From NCBI RefSeq assembly GCF_019443985.1, contig NZ_CP049303.1, forward strand, positions 620,001 to 684,000: a stretch of 64,000 nucleotides of DNA. Reading direction: 5' to 3'. The stretch is from Liquorilactobacillus hordei DSM 19519. Its GTDB lineage: Bacteria > Bacillota > Bacilli > Lactobacillales > Lactobacillaceae. Positions 30,469 to 39,153 of this stretch are shown in pieces (the stretch's first letter is position 1; each line of letters starts with the position of its first letter). The notes under the pieces are model-generated. The model saw only the letters and a program-made list of their open reading frames with translations. It ran no database searches and was not told the origin of the DNA. The position numbers and the translations under genes are program-made.

Positions 30469-31959
30469 ATGACTAAAATAGAAATAAAGAACTTAGTTTT
30501 TGGATACGATTCACAAAATATATTGTTGTTTGATCATGCCAACTTAAATATTGATAATTCGTGGAAACTTGGGTTGATTGGTAGAAACGGACGTGGCAAG
30601 ACAACACTGCTTAGATTACTGCAAGATCAATTGGAATATCGCGGGGAGATAATTAAACAGATAAATTTTGTCTACTTTCCGCAAAAAGTTACAGAACATA
30701 ATCTGACTGTGATTGAAATGTTAAATAAACAAACTCAGTTTGAAGAGTGGCAAGTTAGAAAGGAACTTGCTTTACTAGATATTAGAGAGGATATTTTGAA
30801 TTTGTCATTTGATGATCTTTCAGGTGGAGAGCAGACTAAGATATTGTTAGCATTATTATTTGCTGATAAAAATAATTTTCCGTTAATTGATGAACCAACT
30901 AATCATTTAGATATTACAGCACGAGAAATCGTGGCCAATTATCTTAGAACAAAAAAACAGGGATTTATTTTAATCAGTCATGATAGAGCATTTATTGATG
31001 CGGTAGTTGATCATGTATTGGCGATTGAGCGCAAGAAAATATTACTTTATCAGGGTAACTACCAATCATATGAGATGCAAAAAAAGTTAGCCGATGATTT
31101 ACAGCAACAACAAAATGAAAAAGCTCAAAAAGAAGTTACACGATTAAAACAAACATATCGGGAGAAAGAAAAGTGGGCTAAAAGCAGGGAATCAGCGGGT
31201 AAAGGAAAAAATAAAAGAAAATTAAAAATTAGTTCACGACCAGATGATACGGTTGCAAAAAACCAGATGCGAAGAGCAAAAGCAATTGAAACAAGAATGG
31301 ATAAAAAAGTGAAAGAAAAAGAGCAAGTAATTAAAAATATTGATTTTGTAGAGCAATTGAATATTAATTTTAAGAGTGATCATCATAATTCGCTAATTAA
31401 AGTCAACAAATTATCGTTGACGATTGGAAACCATAAATTATTCAAACCGATCAGTTTTGAGGTTAAAAAAAACGAACAAGTTGCAATTGCTGGTAAAAAT
31501 GGTGTTGGTAAAACCTCTCTTATAAAAAGCCTGTTTGGCAAATCGAAAGTAAACTATACAGGGACAGGTGTGATTGCTAATAATATTTCAGTTAGCATTA
31601 TCAGACAGAGTTTTGATGAACGAGGGACACTAACTGATTTTGCAGATAGAAATAAAATAGATTATCAGGAATTACTGAATATTTTACGCAAATTAGGCAC
31701 AGAACGTGAAACATTTGTGAACCGTATTGAAGATATGAGTTTAGGACAAAAGAAAAGAATTGAAGTTGCAAGGGCTTTATTAATTCCTGCTACCCTCTAT
31801 GTGTGGGATGAACCCCTCAATTACTTAGATGTCTATAACCGGCAACAGCTGGAACAACTAATAAGTGTTTATAGACCGACATTACTGCTTATTGAACATG
31901 ATGAACATTTTCTCAGTAGTATCGGTGCTACGAGGATTGAATTGAGGGCAGAAGAGTAA
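30469..31959 (+). CDS. Lsa-type ABC-F ribosome protection protein
   Basis: ABC-F proteins bind the ribosomal E site and dislodge antibiotics. The 496-residue protein has two ATPase domains: Walker A GRNGRGKT with LSGGEQTK and PLIDEPTNHLD, and GKNGVGKT with MSLGQKKR and VWDEPLNYLD. A charged interdomain linker lies around residues 200-290. Length, the LGLIGRNGRGKTTLLRLL stretch and the ending resemble Lsa(A) of Enterococcus faecalis (lincosamide, streptogramin A, pleuromutilin resistance). ATG 30469 (MTKIEIKNL) follows GAGAGG. Resistance itself is inferred. Confidence 0.88.
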   Translation: MTKIEIKNLVFGYDSQNILLFDHANLNIDNSWKLGLIGRNGRGKTTLLRLLQDQLEYRGEIIKQINFVYFPQKVTEHNLTVIEMLNKQTQFEEWQVRKELALLDIREDILNLSFDDLSGGEQTKILLALLFADKNNFPLIDEPTNHLDITAREIVANYLRTKKQGFILISHDRAFIDAVVDHVLAIERKKILLYQGNYQSYEMQKKLADDLQQQQNEKAQKEVTRLKQTYREKEKWAKSRESAGKGKNKRKLKISSRPDDTVAKNQMRRAKAIETRMDKKVKEKEQVIKNIDFVEQLNINFKSDHHNSLIKVNKLSLTIGNHKLFKPISFEVKKNEQVAIAGKNGVGKTSLIKSLFGKSKVNYTGTGVIANNISVSIIRQSFDERGTLTDFADRNKIDYQELLNILRKLGTERETFVNRIEDMSLGQKKRIEVARALLIPATLYVWDEPLNYLDVYNRQQLEQLISVYRPTLLLIEHDEHFLSSIGATRIELRAEE

Positions 31960-32086
31960 AAAGAGAGTAAGATTTATTGGGCATATGTTCTATGTACTAG
32001 ATTGTCAGCAGCATGGATAGAAATAATAATTCCACTACTATGCTTTACAAACTACCTCACCTGTGATATCTTTTTATTGCGGTAGT

Positions 32087-32101
32087 TAGTATTACATACT
32101 A
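32087..32101. promoter_or_regulatory. Candidate PadR operator
   Basis: A perfect inverted repeat TAGTAT-TAC-ATACTA lies 20 nt before the PadR gene start, where autoregulatory PadR sites are usually found. A weak promoter (TTTACA at 32044, TATCTT at 32067) lies just upstream. Confidence 0.5.
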
Positions 32102-32121
32102 GTGAGAAGGGAGTTCTCCAC

Positions 32122-32436
32122 TTGAGCAAAACACAAATGCTAAAGGGTGTACTTGAAGGCTGTGTCCTACAAGTAATTTCAAAGGACGAGACCTACGGCT
32201 ATCAGTTAGTCCAAAAACTGCGAATAGCTGGATTCAATGAAGTGATTGGTGGAACTATTTATCCTATTTTACAGAAATTGGAGAAAAAAAAGCTGATTAT
32301 TGGTGTGATGAAACCTTCACCTGAAGGACCAAGCCGCAAGTATTTTAATATAACTCCGGCAGGTCAAGAAGAATTAGCAATTTTTATGCGTAGTTGGCAA
32401 GAAATTAACGAGAGTGTTACACGGATATTCAAATAG
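32122..32436 (+). CDS. PadR-family transcriptional regulator
   Basis: A 104-residue protein with the PadR winged-helix core (KGVLEGCVLQVISKDETYGYQL and GTIYPILQKLEKKKLI). It is the short PadR-s2-like form with little C-terminal domain. TTG start at 32122 after AAGGGAG. It forms an operon with the membrane protein 11 nt downstream. Confidence 0.88.
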   Translation: MSKTQMLKGVLEGCVLQVISKDETYGYQLVQKLRIAGFNEVIGGTIYPILQKLEKKKLIIGVMKPSPEGPSRKYFNITPAGQEELAIFMRSWQEINESVTRIFK

Positions 32437-32447
32437 GGGGAAATCGG

Positions 32448-33305
32448 ATGAGTGGTAAAGATAAGCGAGTTAAGGAAATCAGAAATAAGTTAAACGAGTT
32501 GGAGAAAGAATTAAAAGGTACAAATGCGACTTTTTTTGAAGATCTTAGAGGGTACTTAATTACGTCAAGTCTTTTTTATGAGGAACTTGATGTGACCGAA
32601 CAAACTTATAATGTATGTGTCGATTTGATTGAAGCGCAAGAAAATGGTCAAACAGCCCAAGAATATTTTGGAAAAGATAGCCGCAAGTTAGCAGATAGTA
32701 TGATTAAAAATTTCAAGCATGCGAGTTATAGAGAAGTTATTGAATTAATATTATTACCAGTTGGAATATATTGGGCAATAACATTTATTAGTAATTTTGC
32801 AACAAAAGGTGCATTAAAGATAAATATCCTTGAGTACCTCTTGATTGCGCTTCTTTCTGTTGGAATGATAGTAATTGTTTTTGAGGCAGTTCATAAATCA
32901 ATTTACCTGAGTGAAAATAATCTGCTTAGAAAATCAAAAGTTATTCAATTTATTATTGGAACTATCTTTTTCAGTTGTATTATTGGAACATTTGTGGCAA
33001 TCAGTGTATTTACACCACCAGTTTGGATAGTTAAGTTCCTATATCCTAGTGATGTAATCTTAATGTTAACGATTATCGCAATTTTTCTTGGTTGGATTAT
33101 TATTGGCAAAAAGAGAGAACTATATTCTATTACGCCTTTTATCATATTGATGGCAGCAGTTGGCATAGCACAAAGAATTCCTGCGGTTTTAACAATTGTA
33201 GGTGCAAATAATATCAAGTTTTTAGCAGTTGGTGCTGCCATTATTGGTTTCTTAATCAATATTGTTTGGGGAAGAATATTGATTAAGAAAATGGCGCGCA
33301 AATAA
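32448..33305 (+). CDS. Membrane protein encoded with a PadR regulator (DUF1129-like)
   Basis: The 285-residue protein has a soluble helical N-terminus of about 95 residues (including QEYFGKDSRKLADSM) and six hydrophobic segments between about 95 and 280. This resembles the DUF1129/HAAS-associated membrane proteins that pair with PadR regulators in lactobacilli, but family assignment is by appearance only. GGGGGAAA precedes the ATG. Function unknown. A repeat with a terminator-like head follows. Confidence 0.6.
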   Translation: MSGKDKRVKEIRNKLNELEKELKGTNATFFEDLRGYLITSSLFYEELDVTEQTYNVCVDLIEAQENGQTAQEYFGKDSRKLADSMIKNFKHASYREVIELILLPVGIYWAITFISNFATKGALKINILEYLLIALLSVGMIVIVFEAVHKSIYLSENNLLRKSKVIQFIIGTIFFSCIIGTFVAISVFTPPVWIVKFLYPSDVILMLTIIAIFLGWIIIGKKRELYSITPFIILMAAVGIAQRIPAVLTIVGANNIKFLAVGAAIIGFLINIVWGRILIKKMARK

Positions 33306-33365
33306 GTTTAAGAATTTCAGAATATAAGTTTGACTTATGGCGCAAGTTTATACGAAATAAAAAAA

Positions 33366-33539
33366 GAGACTGGGAAAAAAGTTAAATTTTAACCCAATCT
33401 CGCTAATTATTCCGTGTAACCGCGTTCCATAAGCCAAAATTCTCCGTCTAACTTCGAATTACTCATAGCAAAGTACTCGCTATGTTCGTAATTTCGGGTT
33501 AGTACTCAAATTTTCCCGACTTATGTCACACTCCCTTTT
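33366..33539. repeat. Intergenic repeat, copy B (intact)
   Basis: About 174 bp, closely similar to copy A at 18547-18703 plus 20177-20196. The head GAGACTGGG (33366-) and CCCAATCTC (about 33393-33401) form a terminator-like hairpin that may end the PadR transcript. The centre holds an imperfect hairpin ATTAC-CATAGC / GCTATG-GTAAT (about 33457-33508). It lies between the PadR operon and the convergent hicD gene. Confidence 0.8.
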
Positions 33540-33602
33540 GAAAATATGATGTGTAGCTAAGATTTATTGATAAAGTTCTTATAGTTACACAGTGCTGTAT
33601 TT

Positions 33603-34511
33603 TTATTTATTTAGTTTTTCTTTAATTATTTTAGCAGAGTTATCTAACTGAGCTTTTTCTTCAATTGATAGTGTAATTGAATTGACTTCAACTATACCTT
33701 TTCGTCCAATAACAGCAGGATATCCAATATAATGATCATATTCTTCGAGATAAACAGAGGTGGGGCAAGCTAGGTGAGCATCTGAGAGGACAGCTTGAGT
33801 TAATTTAATTGCACAAGTGGCAATTGCATAACATGTATAATGTTTACCAGAGAAAACTAACCATCCACCCCGGCGTGCTTGTTGATCAAGTGAAGTTAAG
33901 TCAAGTCCTTTTTCTTCCGCAAGCTTAATAATAGGATGCCCTTTGACTTCAACAGTTGACCATGCGGTATATTGGGATTCTCCATGTTCGCCTAGAACAT
34001 ATCCACTAATATTTTTGGGATCTTCGTGAAGAGCTTGACCGACTGCCCGTTGCATTCTAGCAGTATCTAGAAAGGTACCTGTTCCGAAGACTTGGTTTTT
34101 GCTAAGCCCTGTTTGCTGTTGCAACAATGTTGTAATTACATCACAGGGATTGCTAATGTTGATGAGGACACCATTGAATCCAGAAGTTCTAAGATTTGCG
34201 GCAACTTCTTCAACAGCCTCTGCATTAAAGTTGAGTTCTCCAAAACGGTCACCATCCATTTTGATGGAATCAATGTTGCCAAATGCAGTAATAACAACAT
34301 CAGCATTAGATAGTGAGTCATAATCTTGAGGAATAATTTTAGTAAATGTATCTAAGCGAGCAAGTGTGTCACGCAGATCATACTCTTCTGCTGTTGTTTT
34401 TTCATCATTAGTATCAATAATAACTAACTCATCGGCAATTCCTTTGGTAACCAAAGTATAGGCAATTGTTGCACCAACATGACCTAAACCAATTATTCCA
34501 ATTTTGCGCAT
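33603..34511 (-). CDS. hicD: L-2-hydroxyisocaproate dehydrogenase
   Basis: An NAD-dependent enzyme of the lactate/malate dehydrogenase fold that reduces branched-chain 2-oxo acids from amino-acid transamination. The 302 residues show GLGHVGA (8-14), the LDTARMQRAVG motif with R152 and the catalytic H176 in GEHGESQ, arranged as in L-HicDH of Lactobacillus confusus. Its divergent neighbours make 2-oxo acids, so a shared role in amino-acid catabolism is plausible. A general L-lactate dehydrogenase is less likely. Confidence 0.85.
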   Translation of the reverse strand: MRKIGIIGLGHVGATIAYTLVTKGIADELVIIDTNDEKTTAEEYDLRDTLARLDTFTKIIPQDYDSLSNADVVITAFGNIDSIKMDGDRFGELNFNAEAVEEVAANLRTSGFNGVLINISNPCDVITTLLQQQTGLSKNQVFGTGTFLDTARMQRAVGQALHEDPKNISGYVLGEHGESQYTAWSTVEVKGHPIIKLAEEKGLDLTSLDQQARRGGWLVFSGKHYTCYAIATCAIKLTQAVLSDAHLACPTSVYLEEYDHYIGYPAVIGRKGIVEVNSITLSIEEKAQLDNSAKIIKEKLNK

Positions 34512-34555
34512 TTTGAATCCTCCATTATCAAAAATTTTGGTAAAACACTGTCATC

Positions 34556-34584
34556 AATTTAAATTTTAAATCAATGAATGTCAA
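34556..34584 (-). promoter_or_regulatory. Promoter of hicD
   Basis: On the minus strand a perfect TTGACA (34584-34579), 17-bp spacer and TAAATT (34561-34556). Confidence 0.65.
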
Positions 34585-34603
34585 GTAAAAAAAGATTTTA
34601 ATC

Positions 34604-34631
34604 TTGACATAACCATCTTTTCAGATAGAAT
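34604..34631 (+). promoter_or_regulatory. Promoter of the T-box operon
   Basis: TTGACA (34604-34609), 16-bp spacer and TAGAAT (34626-34631). It is divergent from the hicD promoter, with only 19 bp between the two -35 elements. Confidence 0.75.
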
Positions 34632-34639
34632 AACCTTGT

Positions 34640-34907
34640 AAACACTAAATTGAGTAACATAATGAAGAGTAGAGTATATGTATGGTCTTTTGAGAGAGCT
34701 CTCGGATGGTGCAAGGGAGTAAAGAAATACATAGAAAATGAACTTGGAATGGTGCTGGCGAATAACCAGTAACGGGTTTGTGTACGTTATTAGCACAATG
34801 CTAAATATATATTTAGCTATAGAGGTGTTATCTATGAAGATGGCATAAATCAAGGTGGTAACACGGTGACTCGTCCTTATAAAATATAAAGGGATGAGTC
34901 TTTTTTT
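34640..34907 (+). ncRNA. T-box leader, methionine specifier
   Basis: The T-box sequence GGTGGTAACACGG lies at 34854-34866, followed by a terminator hairpin (34868-34900) and seven T. In stem I, AGTA on the 5' side and GAAA-ATG-A (34734-34741) on the 3' side align with the specifier loop of glyQS (GAAA-GGC-A), giving ATG at 34738-34740, hence tRNA-Met. Uncharged tRNA-Met would stabilise the antiterminator and switch on the two downstream genes. Confidence 0.9.
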
Positions 34908-34945
34908 ATGGAAAATAATGCGAATTAGCAGAAAGTAGGATAACT

Positions 34946-35737
34946 ATGAAGAAATTCAAAGTAAGTCTGTTACAGTTAGATGTAAAGTTTGGTGATCCAG
35001 AAGCTAATTACAGTAATGTTGAGAAGTATATCGAAGAAGCAGTGCAAGATAAGCCAGATGTGCTTGTGTTACCTGAAATGTGGAATACGGGATATGACTT
35101 GGAAAGATTAGAAACTATCGCAGACAAAGATGGACAAAGAACTAAGACTCTTCTCACACGACTAGCTAAACATTTTGCAGTAAATATTGTTGGTGGCTCT
35201 GTGGCAACAAAAGAGGATGGAAAGTTTTACAATACAAGTTATATTTTCGATCGTAAAGGACAGTTAATCAGCCAGTATCAAAAAGTTCATTTATTTGGTT
35301 TGATGAGCGAAGACGACTTTATTAGTGCTGGTTCAACCCTAAATCAATTCATAATAGATGGTATCAAAGCCGCTGGGGTAATCTGCTATGATATTCGTTT
35401 CCCTGAATGGGAGCGTAAGTTGATGTCAACTGGACAGCAAATCCTCTTTGTGAGTGCACAGTGGCCAACCAAACGAATTGAACAATGGAAGATGTTACTG
35501 TGCGCACGTGCAATTGAGAATCAATCATTTGTGGTGGCGGTTAACCGCGTTGGTAATGCCCCTAAGGATAGTTTTAATGGTCATTCTTTAGTGATTGATC
35601 CCTTAGGCAAGATTTTAGAAGAAGGGGCTACAGATGTAGAAGGAATTTTCACCTGCGAATTTGATTTAGATGATTTAAAAGCAGTACGTGGGAATATACC
35701 AGTCTTTGATGACCGCAGAACAGACTTATATTTTTGA
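34946..35737 (+). CDS. Carbon-nitrogen hydrolase, omega-amidase type (MtnU-like)
   Basis: Nitrilase-superfamily enzyme expected to hydrolyse the 2-oxo acid amide released by glutamine transaminase. The 263 residues carry the Glu-Lys-Cys triad E44 (LPEMW), K113 (YQKVHLF) and C147 (VICYDIRFPE). It is first in the Met T-box operon and next to an MtnE-like aminotransferase, the same pair as ykrU-ykrV of the Bacillus methionine salvage pathway. Confidence 0.85.
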   Translation: MKKFKVSLLQLDVKFGDPEANYSNVEKYIEEAVQDKPDVLVLPEMWNTGYDLERLETIADKDGQRTKTLLTRLAKHFAVNIVGGSVATKEDGKFYNTSYIFDRKGQLISQYQKVHLFGLMSEDDFISAGSTLNQFIIDGIKAAGVICYDIRFPEWERKLMSTGQQILFVSAQWPTKRIEQWKMLLCARAIENQSFVVAVNRVGNAPKDSFNGHSLVIDPLGKILEEGATDVEGIFTCEFDLDDLKAVRGNIPVFDDRRTDLYF

Positions 35738-35773
35738 TGGAGAATAATTATTTAGAAGAAGGAGAAATGCATA

Positions 35774-36949
35774 ATGTTTTTTGAAGAATCAGAGCTTTTG
35801 AAGAATTTACCAACACAATTTTTTGCAACACTTGTAGCCAAGGTCAATCAGAAAGTTGCTGCTGGAAATGATGTAATTAATCTTGGACAGGGGAATCCAG
35901 ACCAACCAACATTTGACTATATTGTTAAAGAGATGCAGAAACAAGCAACACGACCAATCAATCATAAGTATTCTCAATTTAGAGGGCTGCATGAACTTAA
36001 GGTTGCTGCAGCTAAATTCTATAAGGAAAAATATGGAGTTATTTTAGATCCTGAAACAGAAGTTGCAATCTTAGGTGGATCAAAAATTGGATTAGTTGAG
36101 TTACCATGGGCATTGATGAATCCAGGTGAACTATTGTTGCTGCCAGATCCAGGTTATCCAGATTATCTATCAGGGGTAACCTTGGGAAAAGTGAACTATG
36201 AAACTTTTCCTCTAAAAAGTGAGAACAAGTTTTTGCCGAATTATCAAGATATTAATGAAGAAACTGCCAAAAAAGCGAAATTTATTTATTTGAATTATCC
36301 GAATAATCCAACAGGGGCAGTTGCAACCAAAGAATTCTATAAAAAAACAGTCGCTTTTGCACAAAAGTATAATGTAGGAGTCGTGAGTGATTTTGCATAT
36401 GGTGCCCTAGGTTTTGATGGATATCACAATCCTAGTTTTTTAGAAGCTGAAGGAGCTAAAGAAGTTGGAATTGAAATGTATACATTTTCGAAGACTTTCA
36501 ATATGGCGGGATGGAGAATTGCATTTGCAGTGGGCAACCCTTCAATGATAGAAGCAATTAACTTAATTCAAGATCATTTATTTGTCAGTGTCTTCCCAGC
36601 TATCCAGGAAACAGCAATAACGGCATTATTAGACCCACAAGAAGATATTGAAGTAAAGAAACTCGTCAGCAAATATGAAGAAAGACGCAATGCTTTTGTT
36701 AGTGCAGCCAAGAAAATTGGGTGGAATGCATTTATTCCAGGTGGGACTTTCTATACTTGGATGCCGGTACCAAAGGGCTATACAAGTGAAAGCTTTGCAG
36801 ATCTTTTGTTAGAAAGGGCAAATGTAGCGGTAGCGCCAGGAAAAGGTTTTGGAGTTATGGGAGATGGATATGTACGAATCGGATTATTAGTTGAACCTGA
36901 GCGTTTGGTAGAAGCAGTAAAGCGTATTCAAAAGTTAAAACTTTTCTAA
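35774..36949 (+). CDS. PLP-dependent aminotransferase (MtnE-like)
   Basis: A class I/II aminotransferase of 391 residues with the PLP lysine K240 in TFSKTFNMAGWR and NYPNNPTGA at about 174-182. The whole sequence closely resembles Bacillus YkrV/MtnE, which transaminates 2-oxo-4-methylthiobutyrate with glutamine. T-box control by Met tRNA and the neighbouring amidase support a role in methionine formation or in methionine-derived oxo acid turnover. No other methionine salvage gene is in the window. Confidence 0.87.
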   Translation: MFFEESELLKNLPTQFFATLVAKVNQKVAAGNDVINLGQGNPDQPTFDYIVKEMQKQATRPINHKYSQFRGLHELKVAAAKFYKEKYGVILDPETEVAILGGSKIGLVELPWALMNPGELLLLPDPGYPDYLSGVTLGKVNYETFPLKSENKFLPNYQDINEETAKKAKFIYLNYPNNPTGAVATKEFYKKTVAFAQKYNVGVVSDFAYGALGFDGYHNPSFLEAEGAKEVGIEMYTFSKTFNMAGWRIAFAVGNPSMIEAINLIQDHLFVSVFPAIQETAITALLDPQEDIEVKKLVSKYEERRNAFVSAAKKIGWNAFIPGGTFYTWMPVPKGYTSESFADLLLERANVAVAPGKGFGVMGDGYVRIGLLVEPERLVEAVKRIQKLKLF

Positions 36950-37436
36950 AGATGCTAAAGAAACTGTTCCAGTTTTGAGAGATTAATATTATTATTTGTA
37001 TAAAATTAAGATAAAATGAACTACGAATTTGATGTTTTTATTTTATTTTGTTCATATTTTTTATATTGTATAACAGTTAATTCTCAGTGAATTGATTTAC
37101 ACCGTATTTTTTTGTTATGTTTAAATTAGTATTATTAAAAGGTATACCAATTTTTAAAAATTATAAGTTATAAGAAAAAATTTATTTTTTCAAACATTTT
37201 TAATAATATATATTGGTTAATATTAGTTCATTTTTTGAGTTCTTAGTAGTACAATAAACATGGTAGAAATTAATTTTTTTATGTAATAGTCAGTAAAAAA
37301 AGGTTGTTAGTGTTTTAAAAGCTTAATATATTATATTAAATAGGAATATTTCAGGCAGATAATTGGTCTTTTGTCTTAAAAAGAATATAATGGTAAGCAA
37401 GAATTTATATTAAGTTATGATTTTTGATGTCTTGAC
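36950..37436. other. AT-rich intergenic region without recognised genes
   Basis: Almost 490 bp, by eye about 80 percent A+T, between the aminotransferase and the MarR promoter. I see no ORF with a ribosome binding site, no clear terminator for the operon on the left and no RNA family. Several runs of T/A could give bent DNA. Confidence 0.6.
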
Positions 37437-37465
37437 TTGACAGTAGGAATTAATTCTAGTATATT
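37437..37465 (+). promoter_or_regulatory. Promoter of the MarR-family gene
   Basis: TTGACA (37437-37442), 17-bp spacer and TATATT (37460-37465). Confidence 0.75.
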
Positions 37466-37518
37466 AAGTAAGTCTAAGTTCAATATAAATAAATTTAGCA
37501 AAAAACGGAGGAAGAATA

Positions 37519-37956
37519 GTGATAACTTTACAAAAATCTTTAACTAATTTAATGCAAGTATTACGGTTACACGAACATCGCCAAAACGATCCTGACTTTG
37601 AGAAATTAGGAGCAATTGATGTTTATTATCTTGAGGCAATTTATCAATTAAAAGAACCTACTATTGGTATGATTTCAAAATTGCTTGATCAATCGACACC
37701 TAACACTAACTATCATATTAAGAAGTTAATGCGACTTAATTTAATTGAGAAACGCCTAGATGATACAGATCGTCGTGTTACTCATTTGATGGTTACAGAA
37801 AAATACCTCAAGTTGCTTGAATCAGACAATGAATTCTGGCAGAGACTAGAGAATCGTTTGGAAGATGAAGTCGCACCAAAGGACTTGGCAATCTTTAAGC
37901 GCGTTTTGCGTCAAACAATTGAGATTGTATCTGATGAAAGCTTAGACGAATTTTAA
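37519..37956 (+). CDS. MarR-family transcriptional regulator
   Basis: A 145-residue winged-helix protein. The HTH (IGMISKLLDQSTPNTNYHIKKLMRLN) lies at about 49-74 and the wing with DDTDRRVTH at about 80-88. GTG start at 37519 after CGGAGGAAG. It stands alone between an AT-rich gap and a bidirectional terminator, so its targets are not evident. Confidence 0.85.
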   Translation: MITLQKSLTNLMQVLRLHEHRQNDPDFEKLGAIDVYYLEAIYQLKEPTIGMISKLLDQSTPNTNYHIKKLMRLNLIEKRLDDTDRRVTHLMVTEKYLKLLESDNEFWQRLENRLEDEVAPKDLAIFKRVLRQTIEIVSDESLDEF

Positions 37957-37965
37957 ATAGAATAC

Positions 37966-38000
37966 AAAAAAGTTCTGGCAATTTTGTCAGAACTTTTTTT
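37966..38000. terminator. Bidirectional terminator
   Basis: AAAAAAGTTCTGGCA pairs with TGTCAGAACTTTTTTT. A T run is present on both strands, serving the MarR gene and the convergent LysR gene. Confidence 0.9.
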
Positions 38001-38883
38001 ATATATTAATTTTCTGGGGAAGAATTTCTATTAGATGCTGCTGAAGTGGGGTAAGTGTGTGTGAATGGCGATATACAATTGAAAGAAGAAATTCTGGTTG
38101 ATCTGTATCGGCAATATCCAAGACCTTAATGCCAGCTTCAGGGGGTAAGGCTAATTCTGTTAAGAAACTTATTCCCATATTTTCTTTAATCATTGCTTTT
38201 AGAATATGCACGTCATTTGAACGATGGATAATTTGTGGTCTAAATTGATTTGCATGGCACATCTTATTGAAAGCGATTGAGTGAATGAAACGATCATCTA
38301 GGATAATAAATTTTTCTTGTGCTAATTCTTTGAAGTTCACACTTTTTTGTTGTGCCAGAGGATGATTTTCACTAACTGCAATTTTAAAGTGTGTACGATC
38401 AAAAATTTTAGCATCAAGTTTGGCATCAACAATTGGCGTGATAGAACCGATTAAAGCTAAGTCAAGAGTTCCGTCAAGAATATAATTCAGCATTTCATTT
38501 GAGCCAGATTCGAAGATATCAAGTTTATCAATTAAACCTGCACGGAGTAATTCCGGGGCTACGTGTGGAAAATAATAAGTTCCAATGATAGGCGGTAAAC
38601 CAAACATTACTTTTTCACTGGAAATCCTAGAGAGCTCTTTTTTCATAACATCCAGTTCATTTAATATTTGAGTAACATGCCGATCAAGTTGCTCACCACT
38701 TGGAGTTACAACTAACTGTTTGTGAGAACGGTCGCGAACAAATAACTTAACTTCAAGTTCGTTTTCTAGACGCTTGATAGCCATTGTAATTGTAGGTTGG
38801 CTTACGTTGAAAAAGGAAGCGACTTGAGAGAAGTTTTTGTATTTTACTAGTTCATGAAAATAATGAAACTCCTTAATATTCAT
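37999..38883 (-). CDS. LysR-family regulator, MleR-like
   Basis: A 294-residue protein with the N-terminal HTH (NFSQVASFFNVSQPTITMAIKRLENEL) and an effector domain. The sequence resembles MleR, the malolactic regulator of lactic acid bacteria. It is divergent from an AEC-family carrier of the kind that transports malate, which fits, but no malolactic enzyme gene is present here. AAAGGAGG lies upstream of the start. Confidence 0.8.
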   Translation of the reverse strand: MNIKEFHYFHELVKYKNFSQVASFFNVSQPTITMAIKRLENELEVKLFVRDRSHKQLVVTPSGEQLDRHVTQILNELDVMKKELSRISSEKVMFGLPPIIGTYYFPHVAPELLRAGLIDKLDIFESGSNEMLNYILDGTLDLALIGSITPIVDAKLDAKIFDRTHFKIAVSENHPLAQQKSVNFKELAQEKFIILDDRFIHSIAFNKMCHANQFRPQIIHRSNDVHILKAMIKENMGISFLTELALPPEAGIKVLDIADTDQPEFLLSIVYRHSHTLTPLQQHLIEILPQKINI

Positions 38884-38949
38884 TATAATTCCTCCTTTAA
38901 AGAAGCTAAATATTCTTCATATAAAAACATTTGATAGTACAATGCAACT

Positions 38950-38992
38950 TTGACTATAAATTAACACAAGTTTAACATATCGTGTGAGTTTA
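38950..38992 (+). promoter_or_regulatory. Promoter of the AEC carrier with a candidate LysR site
   Basis: TTGACT (38950-38955), 17-bp spacer and TAACAT (38973-38978). An inverted repeat TAAATTAACAC (38957-38967) and GTGTGAGTTTA (38982-38992), 9 of 11 bases complementary, spans the spacer and -10, a plausible binding site for the divergent LysR protein. Confidence 0.5.
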
Positions 38993-39016
38993 GCAATGCT
39001 TTTAGAGGTGAAAATA

Positions 39017-39085
39017 ATGAGTATGTTAATTTATTTTTCAAATAAACGACTTTCCCTTTATAGGGATAATCAGATTATTCCGTAA
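39017..39085 (+). CDS. Possible 22-residue leader peptide
   Basis: ATG 39017 is preceded by AGAGGTG at 6 nt. The product MSMLIYFSNKRLSLYRDNQI-IP ends at 39085, inside the roughly 170-nt leader of the AEC carrier. It may be a real short gene or a chance ORF. The only support is its ribosome binding site and position. Confidence 0.3.
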   Translation: MSMLIYFSNKRLSLYRDNQIIP

Positions 39086-39153
39086 TTATACTGAATTTAA
39101 CGGAACAGTTTTTCATGTAGTTTATTATTAATAATTTATGGGGGTAATAAGAA

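Noticed and set aside
34581..34853. 90-codon minus-strand ORF opposite the T-box
   Set aside because: It is antisense to a conserved structured leader, has no ribosome binding site and no recognisable protein features.
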